A stretch of DNA of 64,000 nt from Antribacter gilvus (lineage in GTDB: Bacteria; Actinomycetota; Actinomycetes; Actinomycetales; Cellulomonadaceae), in NCBI RefSeq assembly GCF_003946865.1, contig NZ_QXTH01000002.1, positions 310,001-374,000 of the forward strand, given 5' to 3'. The position numbers were made by a program, and so were the translations under genes. The notes below the pieces were generated by a model. The model worked only from the letters and a program-made list of their open reading frames with translations, ran no database searches and had not been told where the DNA came from. Below are positions 52,165 through 60,541 of the stretch, one piece after another (positions within the stretch are counted from its first letter, which is position 1; every line of letters starts with the position of its first letter).

Positions 52165-52965
52165 GTGGACACCACCGTGTACGTACCCCTCGACGGCATG
52201 GGGGCCGGCTCGCCCGCCGTGCGAGCACGCAGCCTGACCAAGACCTACGGCAAGGGCGAGGCCGAGGTGCACGCGCTGGCCGGTGTCGACGTGGACTTCG
52301 CGGAGGGCAGGTTCACCGCGATCATGGGCCCGTCCGGGTCGGGCAAGTCCACGCTCATGCACCTGCTGGCCGGCCTGGACTCCGCCACGAGCGGCCAGGC
52401 GTTCCTCGGGACCACCGACATCACGCGCCTCGGCGACCGCGACCTGACGGCGCTCCGCCGGGACCGGGTCGGCTTCGTCTTCCAGCAGTTCAACCTGCTG
52501 CCGATGTTCACGGCCGAGCAGAACATCACGCTGCCCGTCGAGCTGGCCGGCGGCACGGTCGACCAGGCCTGGTTCGCGACGCTGGTGGAGACGCTGGGGC
52601 TGCGCGACCGGCTGAGCCACCGCCCGGGCGAGCTCTCCGGCGGTCAGCAGCAGCGGGTCGCCATCGCCCGGGCCCTGATCGCGCAGCCCGACGTCGTGTT
52701 CGCCGACGAGCCCACGGGCAACCTGGACTCGCGGTCGGGCGCCGAGGTGCTGTCCTTCCTGCGCCGCTCGGTGCGGGAGCTGGGCCGCACCATCATCATG
52801 GTCACGCACGACCCGGCCGCCGCCGCGTACGCCGACCGGGTGGTGCTCATCGCCGACGGCAAGATCGCCGGCGACATCACCGACCCCACGCCCGAGGCAG
52901 CCCTCGCGGGCCTCGACGCCCTGCGCACGCTCGAGCCGTCCGTCGCCGTGGGGGGCGACGCCTGA
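52165..52965 (+). CDS. MacB-like ABC transporter ATPase
   Basis: The 266-residue ATPase has Walker A GPSGSGKST (about 53-61), QFNLLPMFTAEQNI at the Q loop, signature LSGGQQQR, Walker B VVFADEPTGNLDS and the MVTHDP switch. The LolD/MacB type usually drives FtsX-like permeases that extrude lipoproteins, peptides or antibiotics. GTG 52165 follows GGAG with 5-nt spacing. Its TGA shares a base with the ATG of the permease gene. Likely controlled by the upstream two-component system. Confidence 0.94.
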   Translation: MDTTVYVPLDGMGAGSPAVRARSLTKTYGKGEAEVHALAGVDVDFAEGRFTAIMGPSGSGKSTLMHLLAGLDSATSGQAFLGTTDITRLGDRDLTALRRDRVGFVFQQFNLLPMFTAEQNITLPVELAGGTVDQAWFATLVETLGLRDRLSHRPGELSGGQQQRVAIARALIAQPDVVFADEPTGNLDSRSGAEVLSFLRRSVRELGRTIIMVTHDPAAAAYADRVVLIADGKIAGDITDPTPEAALAGLDALRTLEPSVAVGGDA

Positions 52966-55610
52966 TGCCCGGCACCCGCTTCCCCACCGCCCGCCTCACG
53001 CTCGGCCAGATGCGCCGCAGCGCGGGACGCCTCACCGCGGCCGGCGTGGCCATCGCGATCGGCACCGCGTTCGTCACCGTGACGCTGCTCGCGGGCGACC
53101 TCATCAACCGCACCGCCCGAGACATGATCGCCGCCGAGTACGCCACCGCGGACCTCGTCCTCTCCGTGGACGACCCCGAGGGCCTCACCCGCTACGACGA
53201 CGCCGCCGTGACGGCGATCGCCGACCTGGACGGGGTGGCCGCGGTACAGCCCCTCGCCGCCTTCTGGGGCGACCTGCGCCACGCCGGCAAGGGCTCGTAC
53301 CAGGTGTTCGTCCCCGCCCCCTCGCACGAGAGCCTGAGCCCCCTGGAGCTGACCGAGGGCACCTGGCCCGCCCGGAGCGGTCAGATCGCCATCCCGCCGT
53401 CGGTGGTCGAGCGGCTCGGTGTCGGCGTCGGCGACACGGTCACCCTGCAGCGCTCGGTCTACCCGGACGAGGCCGAGACGGCCCAGGGCGGCACCGGCGA
53501 GGGCAGCGTCGAGGGTGAGGCCGAGATGGTCGAGCCCGTCGCGCAGACCGACGAGCTGGAGATCACCGGCGTCACCTCCGACCCGTACGGCGCGTTCACC
53601 GGGACCGGTGGCGCGGTCGCAGCGACCGCCGGCGACGTGGCCGCGTGGACCGCCGAGGAGGGCGCGGACGTGTCCTACGAGGAGGTCCTGGTCGCCCTCG
53701 ACGAACCACTGACCGGGACGGAGGTCCCCGCCGACCTGCGGGACGCGCTCGCCGGGGCCGCCGCCGCGACGGGCATGGCCGCCGACCACGTCGCGGTCGA
53801 GACGACCGAGGCGCGCGCCGCCGCGAAGACCATCGAGCAGACCGGTGGGCAGGACCTGGTGTTCATGGTCTTCGTGCTGACGTTCGCCGCCGTCGCGCTC
53901 CTCGTCGCGGGGCTCGTCATCACGAACACGTTCCAGGTCCTCGTCGCCCAGCGCACCGGCACCCTCGCCCTCCTGCGCTGCATCGGCGCGGGCACCGGCC
54001 AGCTCTACCGCAGCGTGCTGCTCGAGGCCGCGATCCTCGGCGCTCTGGCCTCCTTGGCCGGCGTGGCCGTCGGTGCCGTCCTCACCCAGGTGGCGCTCCT
54101 GGTCGCGCCGTCGTTCGACCTCGGCATCCCGCTGCCGTCGGCGATCTCCCTGACCGCGACGGCCGTCGTGCTGCCGCTGCTGGTGGGCATCGCGGTGACG
54201 GTCCTCGCCGCCCTCTCCCCGGCCCGCGCCGCGACCCGGGTCGCACCGCTCGCCGCGCTGCGGCCTGCGGACGCCCCCACCCTGCGGGGACGTGCCGGGC
54301 GCCTGCGTGCGGTCCTCACGACGCTCGCCACGGTGGGTGGCTTCGGCCTGCTCGGCCTCGGCGCGGCGCTGGGGCTGGCCGAGCGGCCCGACGTCGGCCT
54401 GCTCGCGGGCGTCGCCGGCGGCGCGATCTCGTTCGTCGGCGTGGTGCTGGGTTCGGTGCTGTGGCTCCCCAAGGTCACCGCAGCGATGGGCCGGCTCGTG
54501 AACCGCTCGGGCCCGTCGGCCCGGCTCGCCGTCGCGAACACCCTGCGGAACCCGCGTCGTACCGCGGCGACGTCCACGGCGCTGCTGATCGGCGTCACGC
54601 TCGTCACGATGATGTCGACCGGCGCCGCGGGCGCGCGGCAGTCCGCCGACACGATGATCGACTCCGAGTTCGCGACGGACATCATCGTGGCGCCCGGATC
54701 CGACGAGACGATCGACGAGGTGCGGTCGGCTGTCGCCGACGTCGAGGGCCTCGCGGCCAGTACCGCGATCGCCGGCTCCTTCGTGACGCTGGGCGACGTC
54801 TCCGACCTCAGCGTGAACGCTGTCGAGCCCGACGCGCTCCCCGGCGTGATCAACACTCCGGAGGAGGCCGCAAAGCTCACCACCGGCACCATCCTCCTCA
54901 CCGAGGGGGCGGCCACGTCCCTGCGGGTCGCGGACGGCGGCACGATCACTGCCACGGGCCCCGACGGCACGCTCGACCTCACGGTGGCCGTCACGACGGC
55001 GGGCCCGCTCAACCGGATCATCACGACGACGGACCTCGCGGTACTGGACGCGGACGCCGTACCGCACGCGGTGTGGGCACGGCTCGCCACCGGCGCGGAC
55101 GCGACCACCGTCCTCTCCGACGTCCAGGACGCGACCGGCGCCGTGGACGACGGCGCGATGGTGATAGGTCCCGCCGCACAGGCCGCGCAGTTCCGGCAGG
55201 TGGTGGACGTGATCCTCGGCATCGTCGTGGGCCTGCTGGCGGTGGCCGTGGTCATCGCCGTGATCGGCGTGACCAACACGCTGTCGCTCTCCGTGATCGA
55301 GCGGACCCGCGAGTCCGCGACGCTCCGCGCGATCGGACTGAGCAAGGGCCAGCTCCGCCGCATGCTCGCCGTCGAGGGCACCCTCATCGCGGGCGTCGGC
55401 GCCGGGGTCGGCATCCTGCTCGGCGTGCTCTACGGGTGGGCAGGCTCGGTCACGGCCCTGTCGCTCATGGGCGACGTGCAGCTCGTCGTGCCGTGGACCG
55501 ACCTGGCAGTCGTGGTCGGCATCTCCCTGGTGGCGGGTCTGGTCGCCTCGGTGCTCCCTGCCCGCGCCGCCGCGCGGACCTCACCGGTCGCGGCCCTCGC
55601 GGTGGAATAA
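52965..55610 (+). CDS. FtsX-family ABC transporter permease
   Basis: The 881-residue permease has an N-terminal helix (about 25-45), a long external domain, three helices (about 300-415), a second hydrophobic pair (about 450-505), a second external domain and three terminal helices with an FtsX signature in SVIERTRESATLRAIGLSKGQLRRML. This is the two-FtsX-domain layout of bacitracin/antibiotic-type transporters (also seen in MacB-like proteins). It is coupled to the ATPase gene. The substrate is unknown; two-component regulation suggests response to an envelope-active compound. Confidence 0.93.
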   Translation: MPGTRFPTARLTLGQMRRSAGRLTAAGVAIAIGTAFVTVTLLAGDLINRTARDMIAAEYATADLVLSVDDPEGLTRYDDAAVTAIADLDGVAAVQPLAAFWGDLRHAGKGSYQVFVPAPSHESLSPLELTEGTWPARSGQIAIPPSVVERLGVGVGDTVTLQRSVYPDEAETAQGGTGEGSVEGEAEMVEPVAQTDELEITGVTSDPYGAFTGTGGAVAATAGDVAAWTAEEGADVSYEEVLVALDEPLTGTEVPADLRDALAGAAAATGMAADHVAVETTEARAAAKTIEQTGGQDLVFMVFVLTFAAVALLVAGLVITNTFQVLVAQRTGTLALLRCIGAGTGQLYRSVLLEAAILGALASLAGVAVGAVLTQVALLVAPSFDLGIPLPSAISLTATAVVLPLLVGIAVTVLAALSPARAATRVAPLAALRPADAPTLRGRAGRLRAVLTTLATVGGFGLLGLGAALGLAERPDVGLLAGVAGGAISFVGVVLGSVLWLPKVTAAMGRLVNRSGPSARLAVANTLRNPRRTAATSTALLIGVTLVTMMSTGAAGARQSADTMIDSEFATDIIVAPGSDETIDEVRSAVADVEGLAASTAIAGSFVTLGDVSDLSVNAVEPDALPGVINTPEEAAKLTTGTILLTEGAATSLRVADGGTITATGPDGTLDLTVAVTTAGPLNRIITTTDLAVLDADAVPHAVWARLATGADATTVLSDVQDATGAVDDGAMVIGPAAQAAQFRQVVDVILGIVVGLLAVAVVIAVIGVTNTLSLSVIERTRESATLRAIGLSKGQLRRMLAVEGTLIAGVGAGVGILLGVLYGWAGSVTALSLMGDVQLVVPWTDLAVVVGISLVAGLVASVLPARAAARTSPVAALAVE

Positions 55611-55623
55611 CCCCACCCTGTCC

Positions 55624-55667
55624 GACGGCGGTGCTCACCTCTCGTACGGGAGGTGAGCACCGCCGTC
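55624..55667. terminator. Strong bidirectional hairpin terminator
   Basis: Perfect 18-bp arms with an 8-nt loop, between the permease gene (+) and the orphan ATPase gene (-). Confidence 0.85.
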
Positions 55668-55694
55668 GTCGTACCGGGTCTGAGCCGGGGCGCG

Positions 55695-56333
55695 TCAGGC
55701 CTTGCCGACCCGCAGCACGTCCGTGCACGCGTCGACGACGTGCTGGGAGTGGGTGGCGATGAGCACGGCGGCACCGTCGTCGGCGATGGACCGCAGGGAG
55801 CTGAGCACCATGTCGGCGTTGGCCTCGTCGAGGGCACCGGTCGGCTCGTCGGCGAGCACGACCGGCGGCGCCTTCACGAGCAGACGGGCCAGGGCCACGC
55901 GCTGCTGCTCGCCACCGGACATGCGGAACACCGGCTCCTTGCCCCGGCCACCGAGCCCGACGCGCTCCAGCGCCTCCTCGGCCGGGATGCCGGGGGCGCC
56001 CTTGCGCCCTGGAGCCAGGGCGATGTCCAGGTTGAAGCGAACCGTCGCGTTCTCGACGAGCGCGTAGTTCTGGAAGAGGTAGCCCAGCGTGTCCCGGCGG
56101 AACCGGCGGGCGGTGCCGCCCCCGAACGTGGTGATGTCGCGCCCGTCCACCTCGATGGCCCCGGACGTGACGTCCTCCAGCAGCCCCACGCAGTTCAGCA
56201 GCGTGGACTTTCCTGAGCCGGACGGGCCCGTGAGGGCCACCATCTGCCCGGGCGCGACCTTGAACGACAAGCCGTCGAACAGCGTGCGGTCACCGAAGGC
56301 CTTGGTGACGTCGATCCCCGTGATGCTGGACAT
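55695..56333 (-). CDS. Bacteriocin-type ABC exporter ATPase, lactococcin-972 group (orphan)
   Basis: The 212-residue ATPase has Walker A GPSGSGKST, a Q-loop segment LGYLFQNYALVENATVRFNLDIAL that is characteristic of the lactococcin-972-group exporters (TIGR03608), MSGGEQQR, and LADEPTGALDE. In known systems it pairs with a separate membrane protein and a lactococcin-972-like bacteriocin. Neither is encoded beside it here: one flank is the convergent MacB-like permease and the other a divergent HTH gene. ATG 56333 has GGAGGA about 12 nt upstream. Either the partner lies elsewhere or it serves a different permease. Confidence 0.85.
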   Translation of the reverse strand: MSSITGIDVTKAFGDRTLFDGLSFKVAPGQMVALTGPSGSGKSTLLNCVGLLEDVTSGAIEVDGRDITTFGGGTARRFRRDTLGYLFQNYALVENATVRFNLDIALAPGRKGAPGIPAEEALERVGLGGRGKEPVFRMSGGEQQRVALARLLVKAPPVVLADEPTGALDEANADMVLSSLRSIADDGAAVLIATHSQHVVDACTDVLRVGKA

Positions 56334-56367
56334 ATCAGACTGCTTCCTCCGAGCGGGCACGACCGCC

Positions 56368-56373
56368 AGTATG
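56368..56373 (-). promoter_or_regulatory. Candidate -10 box for the orphan ATPase
   Basis: CATACT on the minus strand, with a leader of about 28 nt before ATG 56333. The -35 is not evident. Confidence 0.35.
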
Positions 56374-56512
56374 CGTGGTCGATCCGCCGGACGTCCGGGT
56401 ACCGCGCACGCCGCGCCGTGAACCACCTTCGCAGGATCCTGTCGAGCGCGGTACCCGGGTGACACGGGGTTCGGCGCGCGGGATTCTCCCGCCACAATCA
56501 TGTCCGTTTTGT

Positions 56513-56518
56513 TACGGT
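56513..56518 (+). promoter_or_regulatory. Candidate -10 box for the HTH gene
   Basis: TACGGT in an AT-richer stretch (TTTTGTTACGG), about 45 nt before ATG 56564, which has its own AGGGG ribosome-binding site. Confidence 0.4.
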
Positions 56519-56563
56519 CCCCAGGGGGCCGGTGGGCAACTGCCGGCAAAGACAGGGGACATC

Positions 56564-57259
56564 ATGACTGCACTCATCGCGACGGACGTCGTGCTCACGG
56601 TCAAGCGTGCCGCAGGGGGAGAGGAACCGGACGCCGGGGACACAGTGAACGTGCCGGCGGGGCGTCCGGTGCGGTTCAGCGGCTGCGTGGCGCGGTGCTG
56701 CCCCAGGCCCGACCTGCTCGTCCGGGGTGGTGCCGGGACGGTCTACGCCGACGAGGACGGCGCCTGGTACCTCACGAACACGAGCAGCGCGGTCACGCTG
56801 CGCGTGTGGAACCTCGACGACCCCCACGACCAGGTCCGCGTCCTTCCGGGCGGCACGCTGTCGCCGCCGTTCGACCTCGCCGCGGTGGCCGGCGCCACGG
56901 GGCACATCCTCACGGTCTTCGGCCCGGAACCTACCGGCACCCCGCCGGGATGGTGCGTGTCCGACGTCCCCGTGGCCTGGGGCATCGATCCCACGAGCCG
57001 ACGGTACGAGGTGATGGTCGCGCTCGTCGCACCGCGCATGCAGGGCGACGTCTGCGCACCCCTGCCCACAGCCCGGGAGATCGGCGAGCAGCTCGGGATG
57101 TCGCACCGCACGGTCCAGGAGCACCTCTCCGCCCTCGTCAGGACGCTGGAGATCCCGACCACCAAGGTGCGGCGTCCGGGCTGGGTGCAGGAGGCACTGG
57201 TCACCTACGCGCTGAACCACCCGTACGTTCCTCCGGCGGGCGAACGTCTGCCCTGGTGA
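56564..57259 (+). CDS. Winged-helix protein with N-terminal beta-rich domain
   Basis: The 231-residue protein has an N-terminal beta-rich region (about 1-130) that resembles FHA-like or beta-sandwich sensor domains, with Cys residues in GCVARCCP. The C-terminal DNA-binding segment is TAREIGEQLGMSHRTVQEHLSALVRTLEIP (about 168-198 region). No specific ligand can be named. AGGGG lies 6 nt before ATG 56564. It is divergent from the orphan ATPase and upstream of the EssC-like gene, with a 105-nt gap; the two might be linked. Confidence 0.7.
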   Translation: MTALIATDVVLTVKRAAGGEEPDAGDTVNVPAGRPVRFSGCVARCCPRPDLLVRGGAGTVYADEDGAWYLTNTSSAVTLRVWNLDDPHDQVRVLPGGTLSPPFDLAAVAGATGHILTVFGPEPTGTPPGWCVSDVPVAWGIDPTSRRYEVMVALVAPRMQGDVCAPLPTAREIGEQLGMSHRTVQEHLSALVRTLEIPTTKVRRPGWVQEALVTYALNHPYVPPAGERLPW

Positions 57260-57313
57260 TGTTCCGCCGGGCGGAGGCCGACCCGGAGCCTGTGGGTAGC
57301 GGTCCTGTGCACA

Positions 57314-57336
57314 GCCGCCGGGCCTGCCCGGGCGGC
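57314..57336 (+). terminator. Near-perfect hairpin before the EssC-like gene
   Basis: GCCGCCGGGC and GCCCGGGCGGC, one bulge, short loop. It lies between the HTH gene and the FtsK-like gene and could end the first transcript. Confidence 0.4.
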
Positions 57337-57365
57337 GACCCCCGTCGCCGTCGCACCGTGGGGGC

Positions 57366-60300
57366 GTGACCCCGGAACCCGTCCGCATGACCCTCCATCC
57401 CGGCGAGGACCTCCTCGTGCGCGCCGGGGCGCCCCTCGGGGACCTGCGCCCCGCGCTCGCCGCCCTCGCACGCCGGCCGGAGCTGCGGCACGCACCGTTG
57501 CACGTCGACGGCACCGCCCTCACGGACGCCCGGCGCGTCGGCGAGGTCCCGCTCCTGCCGGGCGCCACGCTCACCACGAGCACCCGGACGGACCCCGCGT
57601 GGCGACGGGAGGAAGAGGCCGTCCGCGCGCGGTGGGTGGTCGCGACCATGACGGGCCCGTCCGCCGGAGAACTCTCCCCCACCACGGCCCTCGGGGCGCT
57701 CCTCTGCCGGGTGGCTCGCGGCCGGGACGTCGTCGTGCGGCGTCCGGGCGGTCTCGCCCGCTGGCTCACGCCGCCCCCGGCGGCCGGTCCGGGACCGTCC
57801 GGCGTCCTCCTGCCACTCCTGCCCGTGGTGGCCTCGCTCGGCCTCGCCGCTGCACTGCGGCAGCCCGCGCTCGCCCTCTTCGCGCTCGTCGGCCTGGTCA
57901 CGGCCCTCCCCCAGCTCCTGGCTGCCCGGCGGCGCCGCGCCGCCGCCCCCATCGCACGCTCCGCCGGGCTCGGCGAGGCCCGGTCGGCGGGCACGGAACC
58001 GTGGGGCGGCGCAGCGGTCGAAGCGCCCCGGATCCTGCCCGGCCCCGCAGGCCTCATGGCGTTCGCCGTCGCGGCCCAGAACGCCTCCCCGGGCGCCTGG
58101 GCCGCGGCGACGGGACCCGGCGCCACCGGTCACCGACGGACCGCGACCCGACCGCACCCCGGGCCCGACCACCGGCCCGGGTCCCCGGGCCGGCTGGCGC
58201 GCACCCTCCTCTCGGACGGGGCTCTCGCGGTCCACGGGCTGCCGGAGGACGCTCGCGCCCTGGCACGGGCCGTGGTCGCCGAGCTCGCCGCGCAGTCGGT
58301 CCCCGTGCGGGTCGCCGGCCGCGGCGCCGCGGCCTGGACCTGGTATCGCTGGCTGCCGGGGGCGTGGGCGGGCGGTCGTGAGCCCGAGCCGCGCGGCATC
58401 CTCGTCGTGGATACCGACGGCTCCCTCGCGGACGTGGCGCTCGCCGACCGCGCAGCGCGAGCAGGCGGCGGGGTCCTCCTGTGCCACACCCGAGCGGCCG
58501 ACGCCGGGGCGGGGACCGCCCGGACGACGCCTCGCCTGTCCGGCTGGTGCCCCACAGAGGCCCATGTGAGCGGCGGCGTCCTGCGGGTCCACGGCCCCGA
58601 CGGCACGGTGGTGGGCCCTGCTGCGGGGGTGAGCGCCGAGTGGGCAGAACGCCTGGCCCGGCGGCTGGCGTCGGCAGCCTGGCTCGGCCGGTTCCCGGCC
58701 GGCCCCGACCCGACGCCGGAGGTGCTGGACGGGACCCCGGCCACCGACCCGCGCCTGCCGCGCGTCGTGCCCCTCACCGCGCTCCATCCGTACGGTCCCC
58801 GCCCCGACGCCGGCCAGATCGCCTCCCGCTGGGCAGCGGGACCGGACTGGGCCGTGCCGCTCGGGGTGTCGGCCGACGGCGTCGTCCACCTCGATCTCGT
58901 GGCCGACGGACCGCACCTCCTCGTCGCCGGCACCACGGGCTCCGGCAAGTCCGAGCTGCTGCAGTCGCTCGTGCTCGGGCTCGCCCTGCGCCGCTCACCC
59001 GCCGATCTCTCCCTCGTCCTGGTCGACTTCAAGGGCGGGGCGAGCCTGGGCTCCTGCACCGGGCTGCCGCACGTCGTCGGTCAGGTGACAGACCTCGACC
59101 CAGGTCTCGCGGGCCGGGCCCTCACCGGCCTGCGCGCCGAGCTGCGGCGGCGCGAGACGGTGCTCGCCGCGCACGGAGCCGCGGACGTCGCTCACCTGCC
59201 GCGCGGCGTCCTGCCGCGCCTCGTCGTGGTCATCGACGAGTTCCGCGCGCTCGCCGAGGACCTGCCGGAGTTCCTCCCCGGCCTCCTGCGCGCCGCGTCC
59301 CAGGGCAGGTCCCTCGGAGTGCACCTCGTGCTCGCCACCCAGCGTCCCGCAGGTGCGGTGAGCGCCGAGCTCCGGGCGAACGTCGGGGCGCGGCTGGCGC
59401 TCCGCGTGGTCGACGCTCTCGAGTCACGCGACATCGTGGAGTCGCCGCTCGCCGCGCAGATCCCCGTCGACCTGCCAGGGCGCGCGGTCCTCCGGCTCGG
59501 CTCCGCCGCGCCGGTCGTGCTCCAGTGCGCGCGGGCGGGAGGGCGTCCGTGGGCAGAGCCGGAGCTCGTCCGACGGGCCCCGGTGTGGCCGCCGGCCCGC
59601 GGGCAGGGGGACCCTGCGGCACCTGGGGCCGGTGGAGCCGGGACAGGCGGTGGAACGGGCACAAGCGGTAGGGCCGGTGCGGCAGGTGGCCGGCTGGACG
59701 TCGCGGTGCACCCTGATGACCGCACGGCCCCGGACCCCGACATCGCCGACGAGATCGTGGCCGCCGTCAGGCGCGCGACCGCCAGGCTTGGGCACGTGGC
59801 CGGTCCGCCGCCCTGGCTGCCCGCGCTCCCCCTGCTGGCCCGCACGACCGACCTGCCCGCTTCGCCGCCGGGCAGCATCGTTCTGGCTCTGGGCGAGGTG
59901 CCCGCGCAGCAGCGCCGGGTGGCCGTGGCCTGGGACCCTTGGGGCGGGCACCTCGCCGTGGTGGGCAGGCCGCGATCAGGTCGCACCACGGCGCTGGTGG
60001 CCGTGGCGGCCGCCGCGCTGGACACTGGACAGCACGTCCAGGTGGTGGTCGCGAACGCCAGGGACGCCACGGCGTTCAACGGTCTCGCCGGTCACCCACG
60101 CCTCGGCACGCTGACCGGACCGTACGAGCCGGGGCGGCTCGCCGACCTGCTGTGGTCGCTCGCCGACCCGTCCGGCACGGGCACGGGCACGGGCACGGGC
60201 ACGGGCACGACTGTCGTGGTCGTGGACGGGGTCGAGGCCGTGCGCGCGGCGCTGGGCTCCGCGCCGTTCGGCAAGGACCCGCTGCTCGCCGCACTGACCG

Positions 60301-60512
60301 GTGGCGCCGCGTTCGCCCTGAGCTCGGACGGGGCGGGGCTCGGCGGGCTGGGCTCCCGGGTTGGCCCACGACTCATCCTGCTCTCGGGCGACCGGGCGGG
60401 GAACCTGTCGCTCGGCGCACCCTCGGCGTACGCGGGGGCAGGCGGTCCACCGGGGCGCGGCGTCTGGCTCGACCGTGACGAGCCGGTGCTCTGCCAGGTG
60501 CTGTCGCCGTGA
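57366..60512 (+). CDS. FtsK/SpoIIIE-type ATPase, EssC/EccC-like
   Basis: The 1048-residue protein has an N-terminal ubiquitin/FHA-like domain (about 1-75) and two membrane helices (about 142-185). The first ATPase domain has intact Walker A GTTGSGKSE (about 525), Walker B LVVVIDEFRAL and VDFKGGA. A Gly/Thr-rich linker (about 740-775) follows, then a second ATPase domain whose P-loop reads GRPRSGRTT, with Arg in place of the catalytic Lys. This is the layout of type VII secretion ATPases, but no WXG100 substrate or other type VII gene is nearby. A (Gly-Thr)6 run lies near residue 940. The GTG has no clear ribosome-binding site. Confidence 0.85.
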   Translation: MTPEPVRMTLHPGEDLLVRAGAPLGDLRPALAALARRPELRHAPLHVDGTALTDARRVGEVPLLPGATLTTSTRTDPAWRREEEAVRARWVVATMTGPSAGELSPTTALGALLCRVARGRDVVVRRPGGLARWLTPPPAAGPGPSGVLLPLLPVVASLGLAAALRQPALALFALVGLVTALPQLLAARRRRAAAPIARSAGLGEARSAGTEPWGGAAVEAPRILPGPAGLMAFAVAAQNASPGAWAAATGPGATGHRRTATRPHPGPDHRPGSPGRLARTLLSDGALAVHGLPEDARALARAVVAELAAQSVPVRVAGRGAAAWTWYRWLPGAWAGGREPEPRGILVVDTDGSLADVALADRAARAGGGVLLCHTRAADAGAGTARTTPRLSGWCPTEAHVSGGVLRVHGPDGTVVGPAAGVSAEWAERLARRLASAAWLGRFPAGPDPTPEVLDGTPATDPRLPRVVPLTALHPYGPRPDAGQIASRWAAGPDWAVPLGVSADGVVHLDLVADGPHLLVAGTTGSGKSELLQSLVLGLALRRSPADLSLVLVDFKGGASLGSCTGLPHVVGQVTDLDPGLAGRALTGLRAELRRRETVLAAHGAADVAHLPRGVLPRLVVVIDEFRALAEDLPEFLPGLLRAASQGRSLGVHLVLATQRPAGAVSAELRANVGARLALRVVDALESRDIVESPLAAQIPVDLPGRAVLRLGSAAPVVLQCARAGGRPWAEPELVRRAPVWPPARGQGDPAAPGAGGAGTGGGTGTSGRAGAAGGRLDVAVHPDDRTAPDPDIADEIVAAVRRATARLGHVAGPPPWLPALPLLARTTDLPASPPGSIVLALGEVPAQQRRVAVAWDPWGGHLAVVGRPRSGRTTALVAVAAAALDTGQHVQVVVANARDATAFNGLAGHPRLGTLTGPYEPGRLADLLWSLADPSGTGTGTGTGTGTTVVVVDGVEAVRAALGSAPFGKDPLLAALTGGAAFALSSDGAGLGGLGSRVGPRLILLSGDRAGNLSLGAPSAYAGAGGPPGRGVWLDRDEPVLCQVLSP
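60174..60209 (+). repeat. Hexanucleotide microsatellite (GGCACG)6
   Basis: Six perfect, in-frame GGCACG units encode alternating Gly-Thr in the EssC-like protein. Because the unit is 6 nt, changes in copy number keep the frame. Confidence 0.9.
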
Positions 60513-60541
60513 GAGCGACGCCGGCGCCACAGGAGCGCCCG

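Noticed and set aside
57366-60512. A complete type VII secretion locus
   Set aside because: Only the ATPase is present; no WXG100, EccB, EccD or mycosin gene is seen around it.
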